Part shown: positions 1 to 11,117 of the stretch, in pieces
Numbering within the stretch: the stretch's first letter is position 1
How the letters are laid out: every line of letters begins with the position of its first letter
Source of the DNA: Pictodentalium vernedei
Lineage: Eukaryota; Mollusca; Scaphopoda; Dentaliida; Dentaliidae
Assembly (NCBI GenBank): GCA_031216915.1
Contig: CM062289.1
Span: 446,300,910 to 446,364,909, forward strand
Direction of reading: 5' to 3'
DNA length: 64,000 nt
Notes under the pieces: generated by a model
The model's database searches: none
Told to the model about the DNA's origin: nothing
Seen by the model: only the letters and a program-made list of their open reading frames with translations
Translations under genes and position numbers: made by a program

Positions 1-1371
1 TGAACTCCTGCGTAGCGACGAGGGGGTAGCAGTTGGGAACTTGAAGATCCCAGGGCTATTTTTTGCAGACGATATGGTTCTAGTGTCAGAAAGCGAAGAG
101 GGGCTAACGAAAATGCTGGGAATTGTTGGGAAATATGGGAGCAAATGGAGACTCGAACTTAATGAAAGCAAGAGCAAAGTTATACCTGTGGGCCGCCAAG
201 TGGACCCCACTCGAAGGTGGAGAGTGGGTGAGTTCTGCATTCCGGAAGGGAGCAGCAAACTTCTCAATGTAGGAGAGACAGGTGATTACGAGTATTTGGG
301 GGTAAATATAAACATTACAGGAAGAGGCATCTACCGAAACCACACAAACAAATTGATTCTGAAGGGGAAGCGAATCCTTAACCAAATGAAACTTATAGGG
401 AGAAACAGTTTCAATAAGGTTTTCGTGGGGAAAACCATTTGGGAAATGGTGGGGCTGCCAAGTATAACATACGGTACGGAAGTGGTACCTCTAAACCAGA
501 CGGCCATAAAGAGCTTGGAAATCATACAGAACGATGCAGGCCGATGGATAACGGGGTCGAGCAATGCCGCAGCGCTAGAAGCAATCAGGGGTGAGCTTGG
601 GTGGATGAGGATCAAGGACAGGATAGACCTGTTGAAACTCGGTTATCTTAATTATTTGGTGAATCTCCCCGACAGCCGATGGTGTAAAGTAATGTTCCTG
701 AGAATTTTCAACTCAAATATCAAAACGGGGTGGATGATCCAAGTGAGGGAGCTAGTAGAGAACTACTCATTGGAGATCTCGGACCTGGACGTTGGGGCAA
801 ACCAGGGTAAAAAAATTGTCAGAGAAAGGGTCTTGGAGGATTGTAACCGTAATTGGCGAGAGGGGGTCAAATCAAAGAGGTCTTTGGGTGGCCTGCGTGA
901 TAAAGAGAGGCCAGGTTTTGAAGAGTACCTTGATGGCACCTTTGGGGGGTCACTGCTGTTCAAGCTGCGGTCGCGATCCCTGGAGCTGAGGGGAAAAATT
1001 GGGAAAGACGGTGAAAGGGAGTGCCAGATGTGTAACTTGGGCATGGTGGAGACCCTGGAACACTTCCTTCTAGAATGCCCAAAGTATCAGTCTAAAAGAA
1101 TGAGATTCACTGGGAGTATAATGGGGAAGTGGGATGGGAGAATGAAGGACATGTGGTTGGGGGGAGACTCAAAGGAGAGGGTTAATGTGCTAATCGGAGA
1201 GATTGGGAAGAATGGGGTAAGGGATGTCATCAAGCAGTTCGTCTCCGAATGTTGGGAGGAGAGGAGAAGCGTGGGAACAGGGAGGCAGTTGGGAGTTCAG
1301 GGGTAACCAAGGCCTTCTCGTTCGAGAACCGCGACAAATCAGCGGCTGGCCAAAGTGTTATTATTATTATT
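1..1371 (+). mobile_element. LINE 3' end with short ATT-repeat tail
   Basis: The ORF2 stop at 1304-1306 is followed by a short 3' UTR of about 50 bp and a run of TTA/ATT units near 1358-1371. A short 3' tail of simple repeats is typical of several LINE clades. The 5' part lies outside the window. No target site duplication can be judged. Confidence 0.7.
2..1306 (+). CDS. Non-LTR retrotransposon (LINE) ORF2, C-terminal part, cut by window edge
   Basis: The frame is open from the left edge, so the protein starts outside the window; no start codon is claimed. It begins within the reverse transcriptase domain: FADD (in GLFFADDMVLV) is the catalytic YADD-type motif, followed by the palm/thumb segment with W-x-L-E-L-N. 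The rest is the thumb and C-terminal region, ending in a zinc-knuckle-like pattern CX2CX9HX4C (CQMC...EHFLLEC) near codon 335-355, as is common at the end of LINE ORF2 proteins. The frame has no internal stop over 435 codons, so this copy may be fairly young. The clade is not assigned; CR1/L2- or I-like are possible. Any endonuclease domain would be upstream. Confidence 0.85.
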   Translation, partial: ELLRSDEGVAVGNLKIPGLFFADDMVLVSESEEGLTKMLGIVGKYGSKWRLELNESKSKVIPVGRQVDPTRRWRVGEFCIPEGSSKLLNVGETGDYEYLGVNINITGRGIYRNHTNKLILKGKRILNQMKLIGRNSFNKVFVGKTIWEMVGLPSITYGTEVVPLNQTAIKSLEIIQNDAGRWITGSSNAAALEAIRGELGWMRIKDRIDLLKLGYLNYLVNLPDSRWCKVMFLRIFNSNIKTGWMIQVRELVENYSLEISDLDVGANQGKKIVRERVLEDCNRNWREGVKSKRSLGGLRDKERPGFEEYLDGTFGGSLLFKLRSRSLELRGKIGKDGERECQMCNLGMVETLEHFLLECPKYQSKRMRFTGSIMGKWDGRMKDMWLGGDSKERVNVLIGEIGKNGVRDVIKQFVSECWEERRSVGTGRQLGVQG

Positions 1372-1435
1372 CTAATTTTTCTTGTTATTCAAAACCTTAA
1401 AAGTCATGGTGAATTGTCCATTCTATGCCCCTATG

Positions 1436-3682
1436 TAGGGTTGGGACGATACCCCAAATTCACGGTATGATAAATGTCTAGGTACATGATTCACGATACG
1501 ATATGTATCTAGATAAGTATCTTGATATTCATCCTGGTATTGAAGCTACAGTTAAGGTCACATAGGGACAGTGGTGGAGCCAGGAATTCAAAGTTGGGGA
1601 GTACAGTATCAATCAGTAAACGCGACCGTCAACACCTCACAGTCTTGTAGAATAATAGTAGTGAGCACGAAATTCACGCTAATGGCCTAACAATTGAACT
1701 GGAAGATTTTCTGCTTAACTTGGCAAAGTCAAGATAAGCTATTGCCACCACGTGTTTAGAAGTCTGTGAGTCTGTTCACGTGTTCTTTAGCACAGGCTGC
1801 ATATGCAGGCTTGAGGTCATGTCTAGATGAACATTCGCTTTTTGTCGCTGTCCGGGCCCAAAAACTTTAGCACAGTCTGCAGGTTGTATTTATGAAGGGA
1901 TTTCATTGTAACTTGGTAGGATGACTCCATATAATGTCTAGATGAGAACGTCCCCTTTTGGTCGCGATCAGTCAACAGTGACAGTTACACAGGCCCGAAG
2001 CCTGAAAACCTTTAGCACAGTCTACAGTTCGTATTTACAGGGATTTTATAGTAACTTTGTTGGATGACTCTGTATAATGTCTAGATGAGAACGTCTTTTT
2101 TTGGTCGGGTCCAGTCAACCGTGATGGTCGCAGGGGCGCTTTACCTAGATTCCTTTAGCACAGTCTACAGCTTCCATTTATGAAGGGATTTCATTGTAAA
2201 TTTGTAGGATGCCTCTGTATGTCTAGATGAGAACGTCTTATTTTGGCCGTAATTAGTCAACAGTGATGGCTGTACGGTCTACAGTTCATATTTATGAAGC
2301 AGTTTCATTGTAACTTGAAAGGATAACTCGGTATGATGTCTAGATGAGGCTCTCCTATTTTGGTCACGACCGATCAGCCATTAGCGCTGCCTAGTCACAT
2401 GACCTAGATTCCTTTAGTACTGTCTACAGCTTGTTTTTGTGATGGGATTTCATTGTAACCTGGTAGGATAACTTGGTATGCTATCTAGATGAGACTCTCC
2501 TATTTTGGTCATGATCGGTCAAGCTGTCAAGTGACCTAGATTCCTTTAGCAAAGTCTACAAGTTATATTTATGAAGGGATTTCATTGTAACTTGGTAGGA
2601 CAACTTGTTTTGGAATAATTTTACTGTAACTTGGTAACTTTGGTTGACATACAGTAACTGTGAGGGTCACATTAACCCAGGCCTCAATTCTTTAGTACAG
2701 TCTACACCTCAGATTATTCTTACCAAAAACATTAGAAACAGGGAACAGAAATTAACATATTCTCAATTATCACAATTCTTGTCTTATTTCATAATCCTTT
2801 CATAAACATTGAACATTATCCTTTTCATCAAACACAACACACAGTCAAGTTAAGCTACAGTGTCACTGACACTTTCATATTTAATCAAACTCAGTAAAAC
2901 AGACAGAGAACACCGATATACAGGAGATAGCTGTACCCATTGTGTTGTGACATGTGAAAAGCCGAAAATACATTGGAACTTCCCAGTATATTGGCAGTGA
3001 ATACAAACTCCCATCGCATACCCCTGCTATGAAAAAAAAACACATTTGTCTAAGAAAACTTCTTCACATTAGATGAGTCCACTTTTCACAAGCCGTATCA
3101 ATAAGGGGGTGAGTATTATCCTGTTCACGATTCATGAACCTCATATTTCTACATCGATGCCAAGAAAGACATTTACAACACAAAGTAGAATGGACTAAAC
3201 CATTGTGACTTGGGTAAACCACTTCACATACATATATTATACATGTGCAGAAATGTTTTAGTGATCAGTTGTAACAAATCCTTGCATGTCGACCCCAAAT
3301 GCAGAACTTTTTAGGCTTTTAAAGGAACGTGAAATGTACTAAGTTCCAAAACAAGTTTAACAACAGCATGTGAGCACATGGATTGGAACTCGGGGAAATA
3401 GATTTCTGCGTTCAGTCAAGCTAGTGGAACATTCCGTTTCAATAGGTACAGTGAGGTAGTTCCAACATCCGTCAGAATGAGTACCTGACCATGTTATTGA
3501 CAAAGCTGACATTAATCAGTATTCCTGTCTACCCTGGTGTGAAATTCTGAATTGCGGGGTATTTGAGTTGGCGAAATCACCCAAGCCTGAAATTTGATGT
3601 GTTGAATGTATTGAGAGTGAAATTGACTTGTGGGTTGCCATATTGGTATGTTTTGGCATACCGGGATATCGTCCCAAACCTA
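1436..3682. mobile_element. hAT-like non-autonomous DNA transposon (element N)
   Basis: The left end reads TAGGGTTGGGACGATA and the right end, reverse complemented, reads TAGGTTTGGGACGATA; both continue with a CCC...CGGTATG block. The flanking 8-mers are CCCCTATG (1428-1435) and CCCCTTTG (3683-3690), 7 of 8 matching, the target duplication length of hAT elements. No transposase ORF is present. The interior holds diverged tandem repeats (1785-2705) and unrecognised AT-rich sequence (2706-3650). hAT assignment rests on the 8 bp duplication and the terminal repeats only. Confidence 0.7.
1785..2705. repeat. Diverged tandem repeats, about 7 units of roughly 130 bp
   Basis: The words TTTAGCACAGTCTACAG, GGGATTTCATTGTAAC and TGTCTAGATGAGAACGTC recur in this order about seven times, with units of unequal length (about 110-170 bp) and many substitutions. 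They lie inside hAT-like element N and are probably subterminal or internal repeats of that element. Confidence 0.75.
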
Positions 3683-3939
3683 CCCCTTTGGTTATATCAG
3701 TGTTCATATACAGTTTTGAAATTCTTGAAGATGAATGGAAATTTGTGTTAGCCTGAAAAAGATCTCGGAAAGTAATGAAATAATTCAAGTCAAGCCTTGA
3801 GGGTACTGAGAAAGGTATGGAAATTATTTTATGAACAAATGACATTGTCCACAGTGATGTCAAAATATATAAATTTCAGCTTGCAATTTTTTTTCCCCAG
3901 AATGCAAGTAGGAATTTTACCAATTAAAATTTATTTGAC

Positions 3940-4508
3940 AGGAATTCTTCTGCCCTCTTTGGGAAATAGTCCGGGGCCCATGCCATTGGGAAAATTTGCA
4001 TCATGGGGGCACAAATTGGGAGATTGTTTTGGGGGCAAACAAACATACAAAGACTAAGAAATTTTACATTCAAATTGAACAGAGAATATTAAATCGGATA
4101 CCTAGCCAAGTGCATGTATACTACAAGTAAGTTTATAACAAAACATCATCCATGTAATCTTGCTCACCTCTGTCTCTGTAGTCTTTTATAAAACTGCACT
4201 TATACTATTGAAGAAAAACTTGTAATTTGTTTTTGAATTCAGACACTTTCTAAGCTTTGTTAGGTAAGCAATTTAAATTTTAAGATACATTTGGTGTCCA
4301 GAACTGGTTGGTTGTAAGGCCTCAGAAAACCAATGGTTTTCTGAGGCCTTTCAACTACCCAGTTCAGGACACCAATTGTGCATTACATTTTTCTCCGAGT
4401 GGGAGGTAAGATTAGGAAATTTTGGATTGGGAATTGGGAAAAGTCATGCCCAAATGCCATTGGGAAAGGGGCCCATATTCAGCCCCTGTAGATACCCAAA
4501 AGAATCCC
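3940..4508. mobile_element. Dispersed repeat D, copy 1 (non-autonomous, about 570 bp)
   Basis: This segment is paralogous to 39849-41055. Both begin GGAATTCTTCTG and end with AGAATCCCTG, giving short inverted ends (GGAATTCTT / AAGAATCCC). Shared blocks include CCGGGGCCCATGCCATTGGG and ACTAAGAAATTTTACATTC. Copy 1 lacks the two insertions seen in copy 2, so it serves as an empty-site comparison. It contains a hairpin at 4293-4373. No ORF. Confidence 0.65.
4293..4373. repeat. Hairpin inside element D
   Basis: Inverted repeat arms start at GGTGTCC and end at GGACACC. The inner stem pairs GGCCTCAGAAAACCA with TGGTTTTCTGAGGCC. The equivalent hairpin in copy 2 (about 40617-40690) is more degraded. 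Confidence 0.75.
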
Positions 4509-4793
4509 TGTTTGAGCTCTGTGAAACAAAACTTTACCCAGTCGCATTATTGGAAAAATTTGCCACTTAAAATTTGGTATTTTAACATCAGTGTGCAGAG
4601 TGCTGAATCATTTGAAATTTAAAAAAAACAGCACAGGTGGCACAACTTAAATGCTTTATACTCTGTGAATGTACTCCATAAAATCTGAGAAATGAAATTA
4701 TTTAGCCTGTATGAATTTGAAATTTATGGGAGAGTGGCTACAGGCAAGAACATGTGAACAAATGTTTATACCCCCACAAAATGATGTTTGTGT

Positions 4794-4803
<10 letters not shown>

Positions 4804-4824
<21 letters not shown>
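4804..4824. repeat. Homopolymer G run (21 G)
   Basis: Uninterrupted guanine run after a T run, inside element M. It could form G-quadruplexes, and its length may be unreliable in an assembly. Confidence 0.9.
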
Positions 4825-4991
4825 TATATAGGAGTCAACTTGTCCGTCGGTCGGTCTGTCGTCGTTGTCTGTCCATTGCACATGTAAACTTGTGGAGCAA
4901 ACTACTTCCACAGTTTTAACCACATTTTCATGAAACTTCACAAAAATGATCAACATGATGAGAAGTGCGTGACATAATATTTTTATACTGT

Positions 4992-5180
4992 ACCAATGAC
5001 CCAGACTTAGCTGGTGCTAACTCCACAAAAACCAGGGCCAAACACAAATTTTGCCCCCCAATCCCCAAAATTTGCATCCAAAACAAAAAGAAATCATGTC
5101 CTAAAGGACCTCCATAGTACGACTCTACTGCGCATGCGCAGTGACGCAGTCGTCCCGAAATTGGCGCCAAATATCATTCT
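4992..5180. repeat. DIRS-a left inverted terminal repeat (189 bp)
   Basis: It is the reverse complement of 11884-12072, of identical length and with almost no mismatches (GGCGCC against GGAGCC). It includes the palindrome TGCGCATGCGCA. Outside the shared block the ends differ: ACTGT on the left against TAAGTAT on the right, as in DIRS elements. Confidence 0.92.
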
Positions 5181-6067
5181 CTGTTTGGCCCTTCATCAGT
5201 CAACATCTCACTGATCTTTGTGCTTGTAAATCTCAGTTTAAAGGATGCCAGACACGTAATTCTTGGAGAAAATGTGATTCTAAGGAGGATAGAAGGAGGA
5301 GAGGAAAAAAGAAGTGGCAAAAAATAATCAGGGCTGTACTTAAAATTTTTTGTTGAAATTATGTCAAGTTGCCTATTTTCGAGGCAAACGCCTCTTGTTG
5401 TCATTCTTGCTAATTGTTGCACTGCTTATTCAGTGTTTCCTCTCCCCTAACCTTCTAAAGTCCCCCCTTGCAATTCTCCCATGCTTTTGGCATATTTTTG
5501 AGAAGTTTCATTTCTAAAAATTCCCTGGGAGAGTTGCTTGGTTACAGAATGTTTTCTGTTATTTTCCCCATAGTTACGTTTTCACCCATGGGTGTATAAC
5601 GTTTGTGTTCTGCATCTTCCATCTGATGTTCTGCAGATTCTCCCCTGGGAGTCTCTGTTTTGCATCAGATAGAGTGTAATTGATGACTGATTCCGGGCCA
5701 GTTTTTTCAGTGCCTGGAGTCATGTTTTCTTCTGTGTTTACACTGTTTGTTTTCATTGGCAACAGCCTTTTTTGAGGGGGGCTGTTTGCCTTTGAGGTAG
5801 TTTATCTCATTATAAGATACATTTATATTATCCGAAAGTGTCTCATTAATTATTTTATATAATTTTAAAATTTTTGACCACACTTTGCCATCGGATCCAT
5901 CGGGGCTCAACGTTACTTTTCAGCAACTTGGGCTTCTCTGAAAAAATATTTTTTCAAAATTATTTTGTTTTGCAATTGTTTTTTCATTTATTAATGGATC
6001 ATGTTATTATGTATCTTTGTGTCAGGGGTTTTTGCGAGTAACTAGGACTTATTGTTGTTCTTTCACA
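5181..6067. other. DIRS-a 5' leader region, non-coding
   Basis: No supported ORF. The same sequence, with few changes, occupies 27332-28216 in DIRS-b, and a diverged form occupies 16116-17004 in DIRS-c. It probably holds the promoter and leader of the element; no defined promoter motif can be named. Confidence 0.6.
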
Positions 6068-8170
6068 ATGAAGGGAATTTGTTCAAATTGTAATAGGAAG
6101 AAATCTTCCTCTGACTTTCATGATTATTGCATTAATTGTAGTCAGTGTTCTCGCATTAATCCCTGTCCTGTATGTGAACATTGGGATGAGAAACATTGGA
6201 AACGTGTGTCACGATATGTTGTTTCTGGAGAAAGAGCGATGCCGGCTCTTTCTCCACAAGGTCACTCTACTCTCTCAGTTTCTATTTCAGAGGAACCAGA
6301 ACAGGGTGATGTTTCCATGTTATCTTCTTCAAGTGTGCGTCCGTCGTCACAAATAAATACAGAGCTAGCGGCAAAAGTGCTCATGGAGATTAGACAAATG
6401 TCGTCCGCTAGCTCGCCCGGTGTAGCGTCCATTCACCGAATGGTTCGGCAGCCGGGTTCGTCCGATGCGGTCCAAGAGGAAATTTTGGGTGATGCGAGCA
6501 CTATAAAAATAATAGATGCACACCCAGTGACGGCGGATAGTGAACGAGAACGGAGGAAGCCTTTTAGTCCGGTTCCTAGCTCGTCCAGGTCCAGCCGGGC
6601 CGCGAGCGAGAGAGGCCCCTCTCTCGTACAACAACATCTGGGACCAGATGTTGTGGTACAAAATGTGTCTTTAGCGGAGCATACGTCCGTCGCTCGGGAC
6701 GCTCCGTTGTATAAGCAGTCCGCAGAGACTGTTAAGGCTTCCTCTTCTCGTCGGCGCACACGACCGCACCTTGGCTGCGTGACCTCCGATATTTTGCCAG
6801 CTTCGCCGATGAAGGATTCTTCGGCGACCAGGTCACACCATCCGGCAGCCAGGGATTCGAGACCGATGGACTCCGGACGTTCGCATAGGAAAAGTATGCG
6901 GGAGCCATCTGATGCGGAGCTGCCCTCGGCGAAGCAGCGAAAGACCGCTCCTCCGCAGGTCTCGACGTCGGACATTCTAGTGCAGATAGCACAGCTTATC
7001 GCAGCATCCCAGCAGCCGGCAGAAACGGTGTCGGATCGAGAATTATCCGACGGCGCTGGGTCGGTACGCTCCGCCGAAGCATCGGGGGCGGACGACCGGG
7101 AACATCGGGAGGTCCGACCGGATGGTGAAAGGGATACGGATGAATTGGAGCTATCCCTTTCGGAACAACACAAAGCTGCCGTGGACTTCATCCGGCACTT
7201 TCTTCCTCAAGTTGTTCCGTCGGGCCAGACTGCTGCGCTTCCGGACAGGAGAATTATAGCGTCATTGGACTCTGATTTTTTCGAGCGGTTCAGGGACATC
7301 GCTCCCGAGTTTCCGTCGCAGTCCAATAATGTTGCAAGAACATTTGAATTATTGAACGACGCTATTTTTAAACTTGCTTCCAGGACGGGGAAAGCAGGCT
7401 TCTTGTCCGCAAATACTCTCAACCTGCCTTTCATTAATGCAAGGAATAAATTCGACACGGCAGGTCAGGGTATACCGAGAGTTCCTCTGCGTATGGACGA
7501 CGAGGCGGAAGACTTAGAGCTATCATTACCGTCGTCAGCTTCTATTCCAACCGCAGTGTTGGAAACAGCTATTGCGTCTAACAGAGCCAATTTAGATGCC
7601 TTATCTTACGCAGATCACCTTACTAAGGCGTTATGACTGCGTCTTCAAGGGGAAGAGTTTCAGGATATACAATCCTCCTTAAGACTTCTTTCAAGGGCAG
7701 TAGCTTATTCCACGTGTAACTCCGCCCTTTCAGTGGCAAATCTGGAGTTGGTTAGACGTGACGCAGCCCTGTCTACATCCACACTAGTGGATTCTAAGGT
7801 GAAGAACTCTCTTAGAGTCGCTTCGGTCTCAGGAGATCTTCTCTTTGACGGCAAGCTTTCCGCTATTTATGATAATATTAAAAAGAAAGCTAGTGATTCT
7901 CTGTTGTTTAGATCCGCTCCTAAAAGGTCGGATACAGCAGACACGAATAAGGCGGGCACTTCTGGGTCTTATCCGCCCAAGAGAGGTTCCTATAGAGGTT
8001 CCGGTGCGTCCTCTAGCTCTTATTCGAGAGACCGTCAGGATAGTGACTCTCGTTCGGGACGTCCTTCAGGCCGGGACAATCGGTCGGACGCCCCGAGGTC
8101 GACGAGGCGAGGTGCGGGTCGTGGAAGACGTGGTTTCTCCTACCGCAGGCCTCGCAGATCCAGGAGGTGA
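6068..8170 (+). pseudogene. DIRS-a ORF1 (gag-like), with one in-frame stop
   Basis: The start is the ATG at 6068; the same frame is open 51 bases further upstream but without an ATG. The N-terminus is a cysteine-rich, probably zinc-binding module: C5-x2-C8, C21-x2-C24-x2-C27, C33-x2-C36-x-H38. A long Ser/Arg/Glu-rich, probably disordered middle follows, then a conserved region around codons 360-560, then an Arg/Gly-rich tail ending GRRGFSYRRPRRSRR that probably binds nucleic acid. A TGA at 7634-7636 replaces the serine codon TCA of DIRS-b and would remove about 178 residues including the basic tail. This copy has five codons (7499-7513 region, acidic) that DIRS-b lacks. Confidence 0.85.
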
Positions 8171-10160
8171 TGGCTTAAACCTCTATCGCGTTCCGGTTGG
8201 CGGAAGGTTGTCGAGTTTTTCTCAAGAGTGGGCGTCGATTACGGACGACCCGTGGGTGAGAGGAGTGACTTCGGAAGGTCTAAAGATATCCTTCAAACGA
8301 AAGCCTCCATTAACTCGAAGTCCAAAGGGGACTCATCTTCCGTCAAACCCTCAGAAAAGAGACGCTCTGCTATCAGAGGTGCAGTCTCTTTTAATGAAGA
8401 ACGCGGTAGAGGTCGTAGAAAACCAGGAATCGCTGGGATTCTACAGCCATCTGTTTCTGGTTCCGAAACCAGACGGCTCGTTCCGTCCAGTCATAGATTT
8501 GAGCTGGATAAACAAGCTGATCGTCGCTCCGAAGTTTTATATGGAGACGATTCGATCGGTCAGAGCGAGTATTCGGGTGAACGATTATGCAACGAGCATA
8601 GATCTCAAAGATGCGTACTTTCACGTCATGGTACATCCGACATTCCGAAAGTATCTACGCTTCGCAGTCCTAGGAGTGGTGTATCAGTTCCGGGCCATGT
8701 GCTTCGGATTGAATCTAGCACCCTGGGCTTTCACTCGGGTAATGAACTCGGTAATGATCTACTTCCGAGCTCATTCGTCTGCGGTAACGTCGGCCTACCT
8801 GGACGACATTCTTCAGAGGTACGGCAACGAGTTAACGCTTCAGAACGATGTTCAGAATCTTCTTCTATTGCTCCGACGTCTCGGTTTCATAGTAAACGAG
8901 GAGAAGTCGGATCTGGTGCCGTCCAAGTCATTCACTCATCTGGGAATGAGCTTCGAGACGCACAACAATCTTGTTCGTCTGCCGTTAACCAGAGCGAAAT
9001 TAGTCAGTTGTTACGCTCGCTATTGTCTGAATACAGACAAAGTCACGGCGAGAGAATTTATGAGACTGATAGGTCTGTGCAGAGCCGCCGCGGATCTCAT
9101 TCCGATGGGACGGCTACGCACACGGCCTCTTCAAATTTTCCTGACTCAGAATTGGAGTGTGAAAATTCATTCGCTCGATGTAGACGTTCTCTTGTCAGAT
9201 CAAGTGAAACAAGAGATTCAGACTTGGGCAAACATTCAGTGGTTAACTCAAGGAGTTCCGCTGCAGTTGCCGGATCCGAGTTTTACCATTATGACGGATG
9301 CCAGTCAAACAGGTTGGGGTGCATCATTAATCCCAACGGATTCGAGATGCCAGGGTCTTTGGGATCCGCAATTCCTGTGCAAGCACATAAACATCAAGGA
9401 AATGATGTCAATTTGGCTTGCGTTACGTCACTGGATGGACATTATTCACGATGCTCATGTCCAAATCCTATCCGACAATACGACAGTAGTGGCGTATATA
9501 CGGAATCAGGGAGGCACTCATTCAGTTCCGTTGTTCAATCTAACGGAAAGAATCCTTCTGTTTGCGTTGGAACATCACGTTCTTCTTTCGGTCCGTCACA
9601 TACCGGGTCGTCTGAATGTGCTAGCAGACTCCCTTTCACGAAAGGGTCGCTTGTTGCCGTCGGAGTGGACTCTCAACAAACAAGTATTCAATCAGATTTG
9701 CTACCAATGGGAACGGCCAATGATAGACTTATTTGCGACACATCTCAACAATCAGTTGCAAACGTATGTGTCCCCGTGTCCGGATCCAAGAGCATTTGCA
9801 GTAGACGCTCTATCGATCCCTTGGGACGGGATGATAGGATATGCGTATCCTCCAGCGCCGTTAATTCAACAAGTATTGCTAAAGATAAAACAATCTCAAT
9901 GCAAGATTCTGTTGGTAGCATCTCTGTCGCCACAGAGACCGTGGATAAATCTACTCAGGTGTCTGTTGTGGGACCTACCGCGGAAGCTCCCTCCACGAGA
10001 GGATCTTCTTTGGCAGGGGAAATCACGCCAACTACATCACAACCCGCAAGGTCTCAACCTTCACGTTTTTCCGTTGTGCGGTCCTTCTTGCATGGCAAGC
10101 ACTTTACAGGACGAGCAGTGGACGCGATTTCTAACTGTAGGAGGACCTCCTCTTCGCTAA
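7869..10160 (+). CDS. DIRS-a ORF2: reverse transcriptase, RNase H and methyltransferase-like protein
   Basis: The frame is open over more than 760 codons. The first ATG in frame is at 7869; the true start or recoding mechanism is unknown because the frame overlaps the gag tail. The RT domain spans about residues 170-400, with LVPKPDGSFRPVIDLS, the SIDLKDAYFHV block and catalytic YLDD at residues 310-313. RNase H follows: D477 in MTDASQTGWG, then KEMMSIWLAL, SDNTTVVAY and LADSLSR. The C-terminal part (about 620-740) has DLFATHLNNQL, a YPPAP block and SPQRPW, matching the Dam-like methyltransferase region of DIRS1-group polymerases. All RT and RNase H catalytic acids appear present. Confidence 0.93.
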   Translation: MIILKRKLVILCCLDPLLKGRIQQTRIRRALLGLIRPREVPIEVPVRPLALIRETVRIVTLVRDVLQAGTIGRTPRGRRGEVRVVEDVVSPTAGLADPGGDGLNLYRVPVGGRLSSFSQEWASITDDPWVRGVTSEGLKISFKRKPPLTRSPKGTHLPSNPQKRDALLSEVQSLLMKNAVEVVENQESLGFYSHLFLVPKPDGSFRPVIDLSWINKLIVAPKFYMETIRSVRASIRVNDYATSIDLKDAYFHVMVHPTFRKYLRFAVLGVVYQFRAMCFGLNLAPWAFTRVMNSVMIYFRAHSSAVTSAYLDDILQRYGNELTLQNDVQNLLLLLRRLGFIVNEEKSDLVPSKSFTHLGMSFETHNNLVRLPLTRAKLVSCYARYCLNTDKVTAREFMRLIGLCRAAADLIPMGRLRTRPLQIFLTQNWSVKIHSLDVDVLLSDQVKQEIQTWANIQWLTQGVPLQLPDPSFTIMTDASQTGWGASLIPTDSRCQGLWDPQFLCKHINIKEMMSIWLALRHWMDIIHDAHVQILSDNTTVVAYIRNQGGTHSVPLFNLTERILLFALEHHVLLSVRHIPGRLNVLADSLSRKGRLLPSEWTLNKQVFNQICYQWERPMIDLFATHLNNQLQTYVSPCPDPRAFAVDALSIPWDGMIGYAYPPAPLIQQVLLKIKQSQCKILLVASLSPQRPWINLLRCLLWDLPRKLPPREDLLWQGKSRQLHHNPQGLNLHVFPLCGPSCMASTLQDEQWTRFLTVGGPPLR

Positions 10161-11117
10161 ACTATGCGGCTAAGTGGAAGGTTTTCCGTCGTTGGTGTAG
10201 GGATCATTCTGTTGATATATTTGATCCCTCTATACCAGACATTGCTAACTTTCTAGTATACTTGTTTGACGAAATCAAACTGCAACCTGTTACTATAAAG
10301 GGTTATAGATCTATGTTATCTGATACCTATGCACATCATGATAGTTTACAAATTGGATCTAATGTCTCTTTATCGAAATTGGTTAGAAACTTTTCGATAA
10401 ATAGACCCAGAACTCTTAGATTAATTCCTAAGTGGAATTTAGCTTGGGTTCTCCTTAAATTGAAGGAAAAGCCATTTGAACCTCTTGGGACAGTAGATTT
10501 CAAATTCTTATCTTATAAGACAGCTTTTCTCTTAGCTTTCTCTTCTGCCAGAAGAGTCAGTGAGCTTCATGCACTATCGGTGGATGATTCTCATTATCGT
10601 AGTGTTGGGAACACTATCACCTGCACTACTAATGTCGGTTTTTTTAGCTAAGAATCAGGCTCCTAATAAATATCCGGAACCTATTGTTATTAAGGCTCTT
10701 CCGTCTTCAGACGGGCGTAGGCCTTTACTCTGTCCTGTTAGAGCACTACGTATCTATAAACAGAGATCTCAGTTCATCAGAAAGGGACGGAAACGTTTCT
10801 TTCTGTCTTTGATGCCTAATAGAAAGGACATTTCAGTCCATTCTATTGCTAGATGGATTCAGTTAACTATCCGTACTGCGTATGAAGATTTATCTTCTTC
10901 TCAGCAGTCTGTGCTTAAGATTTCTGCTCATGAAGTAAGAGCTCTTTCTACGTCCTGGGCTTATGCTAATAGTGTTGCTATTACAGATTTAATGAAGGCT
11001 GCTTATTGGTCTCAGCCATCTACATTTACTAATTTTTATCTCAGAAATATTGAGTCCATTTCTGGAGACCTGCATTGTTTAGGTCCGTTATCTGTTGCTC
11101 AGAATGTCGTCCACTAA
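9899..11117 (+). pseudogene. DIRS-a ORF3: tyrosine recombinase, broken by a +1 frameshift
   Basis: The frame overlaps the end of ORF2 by about 260 bases, as is usual in DIRS elements. The first in-frame ATG near the domain is at 9899; the open frame further upstream (to 8228) is a Ser/Arg-rich shadow of ORF2. The N-terminal core-binding part includes NYAAKWKVFRRW. A run of 7 T at 10639-10645, against 6 T in DIRS-b, shifts the frame right after the strand region of the catalytic domain; the remainder continues in the next frame to 11117. Catalytic motifs are all visible across the two frames: RRVSEL, HEVR and the nucleophile in NFYLR. Confidence 0.88.

Larger units (their letters stand above)
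3830..4607. repeat. Split foldback repeat (family E-like) interrupted by element D
   Basis: The segment 4509-4607 resembles the right half of the family E MITE at 58200-58300 (GAGCTCTGT, GCATTAT, AGTGTGCAGAG). The segment 3830-3939 looks like its mirror left half. The two are separated by element D (3940-4508), which seems to have entered the hairpin centre. The copies are diverged, so the call is tentative. Confidence 0.45.

Noticed and set aside
6433-7191. 252-codon antisense open frame opposite DIRS gag
   Set aside because: It is a shadow of gag on the other strand; the equivalent region in DIRS-b is broken into short frames.
8228-9898. Long Ser/Arg-rich N-terminal extension of the recombinase
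   Set aside because: Composition and lack of motifs fit an out-of-frame reading of RT; the recombinase domain begins near 9950. It is kept only as a finding to test.
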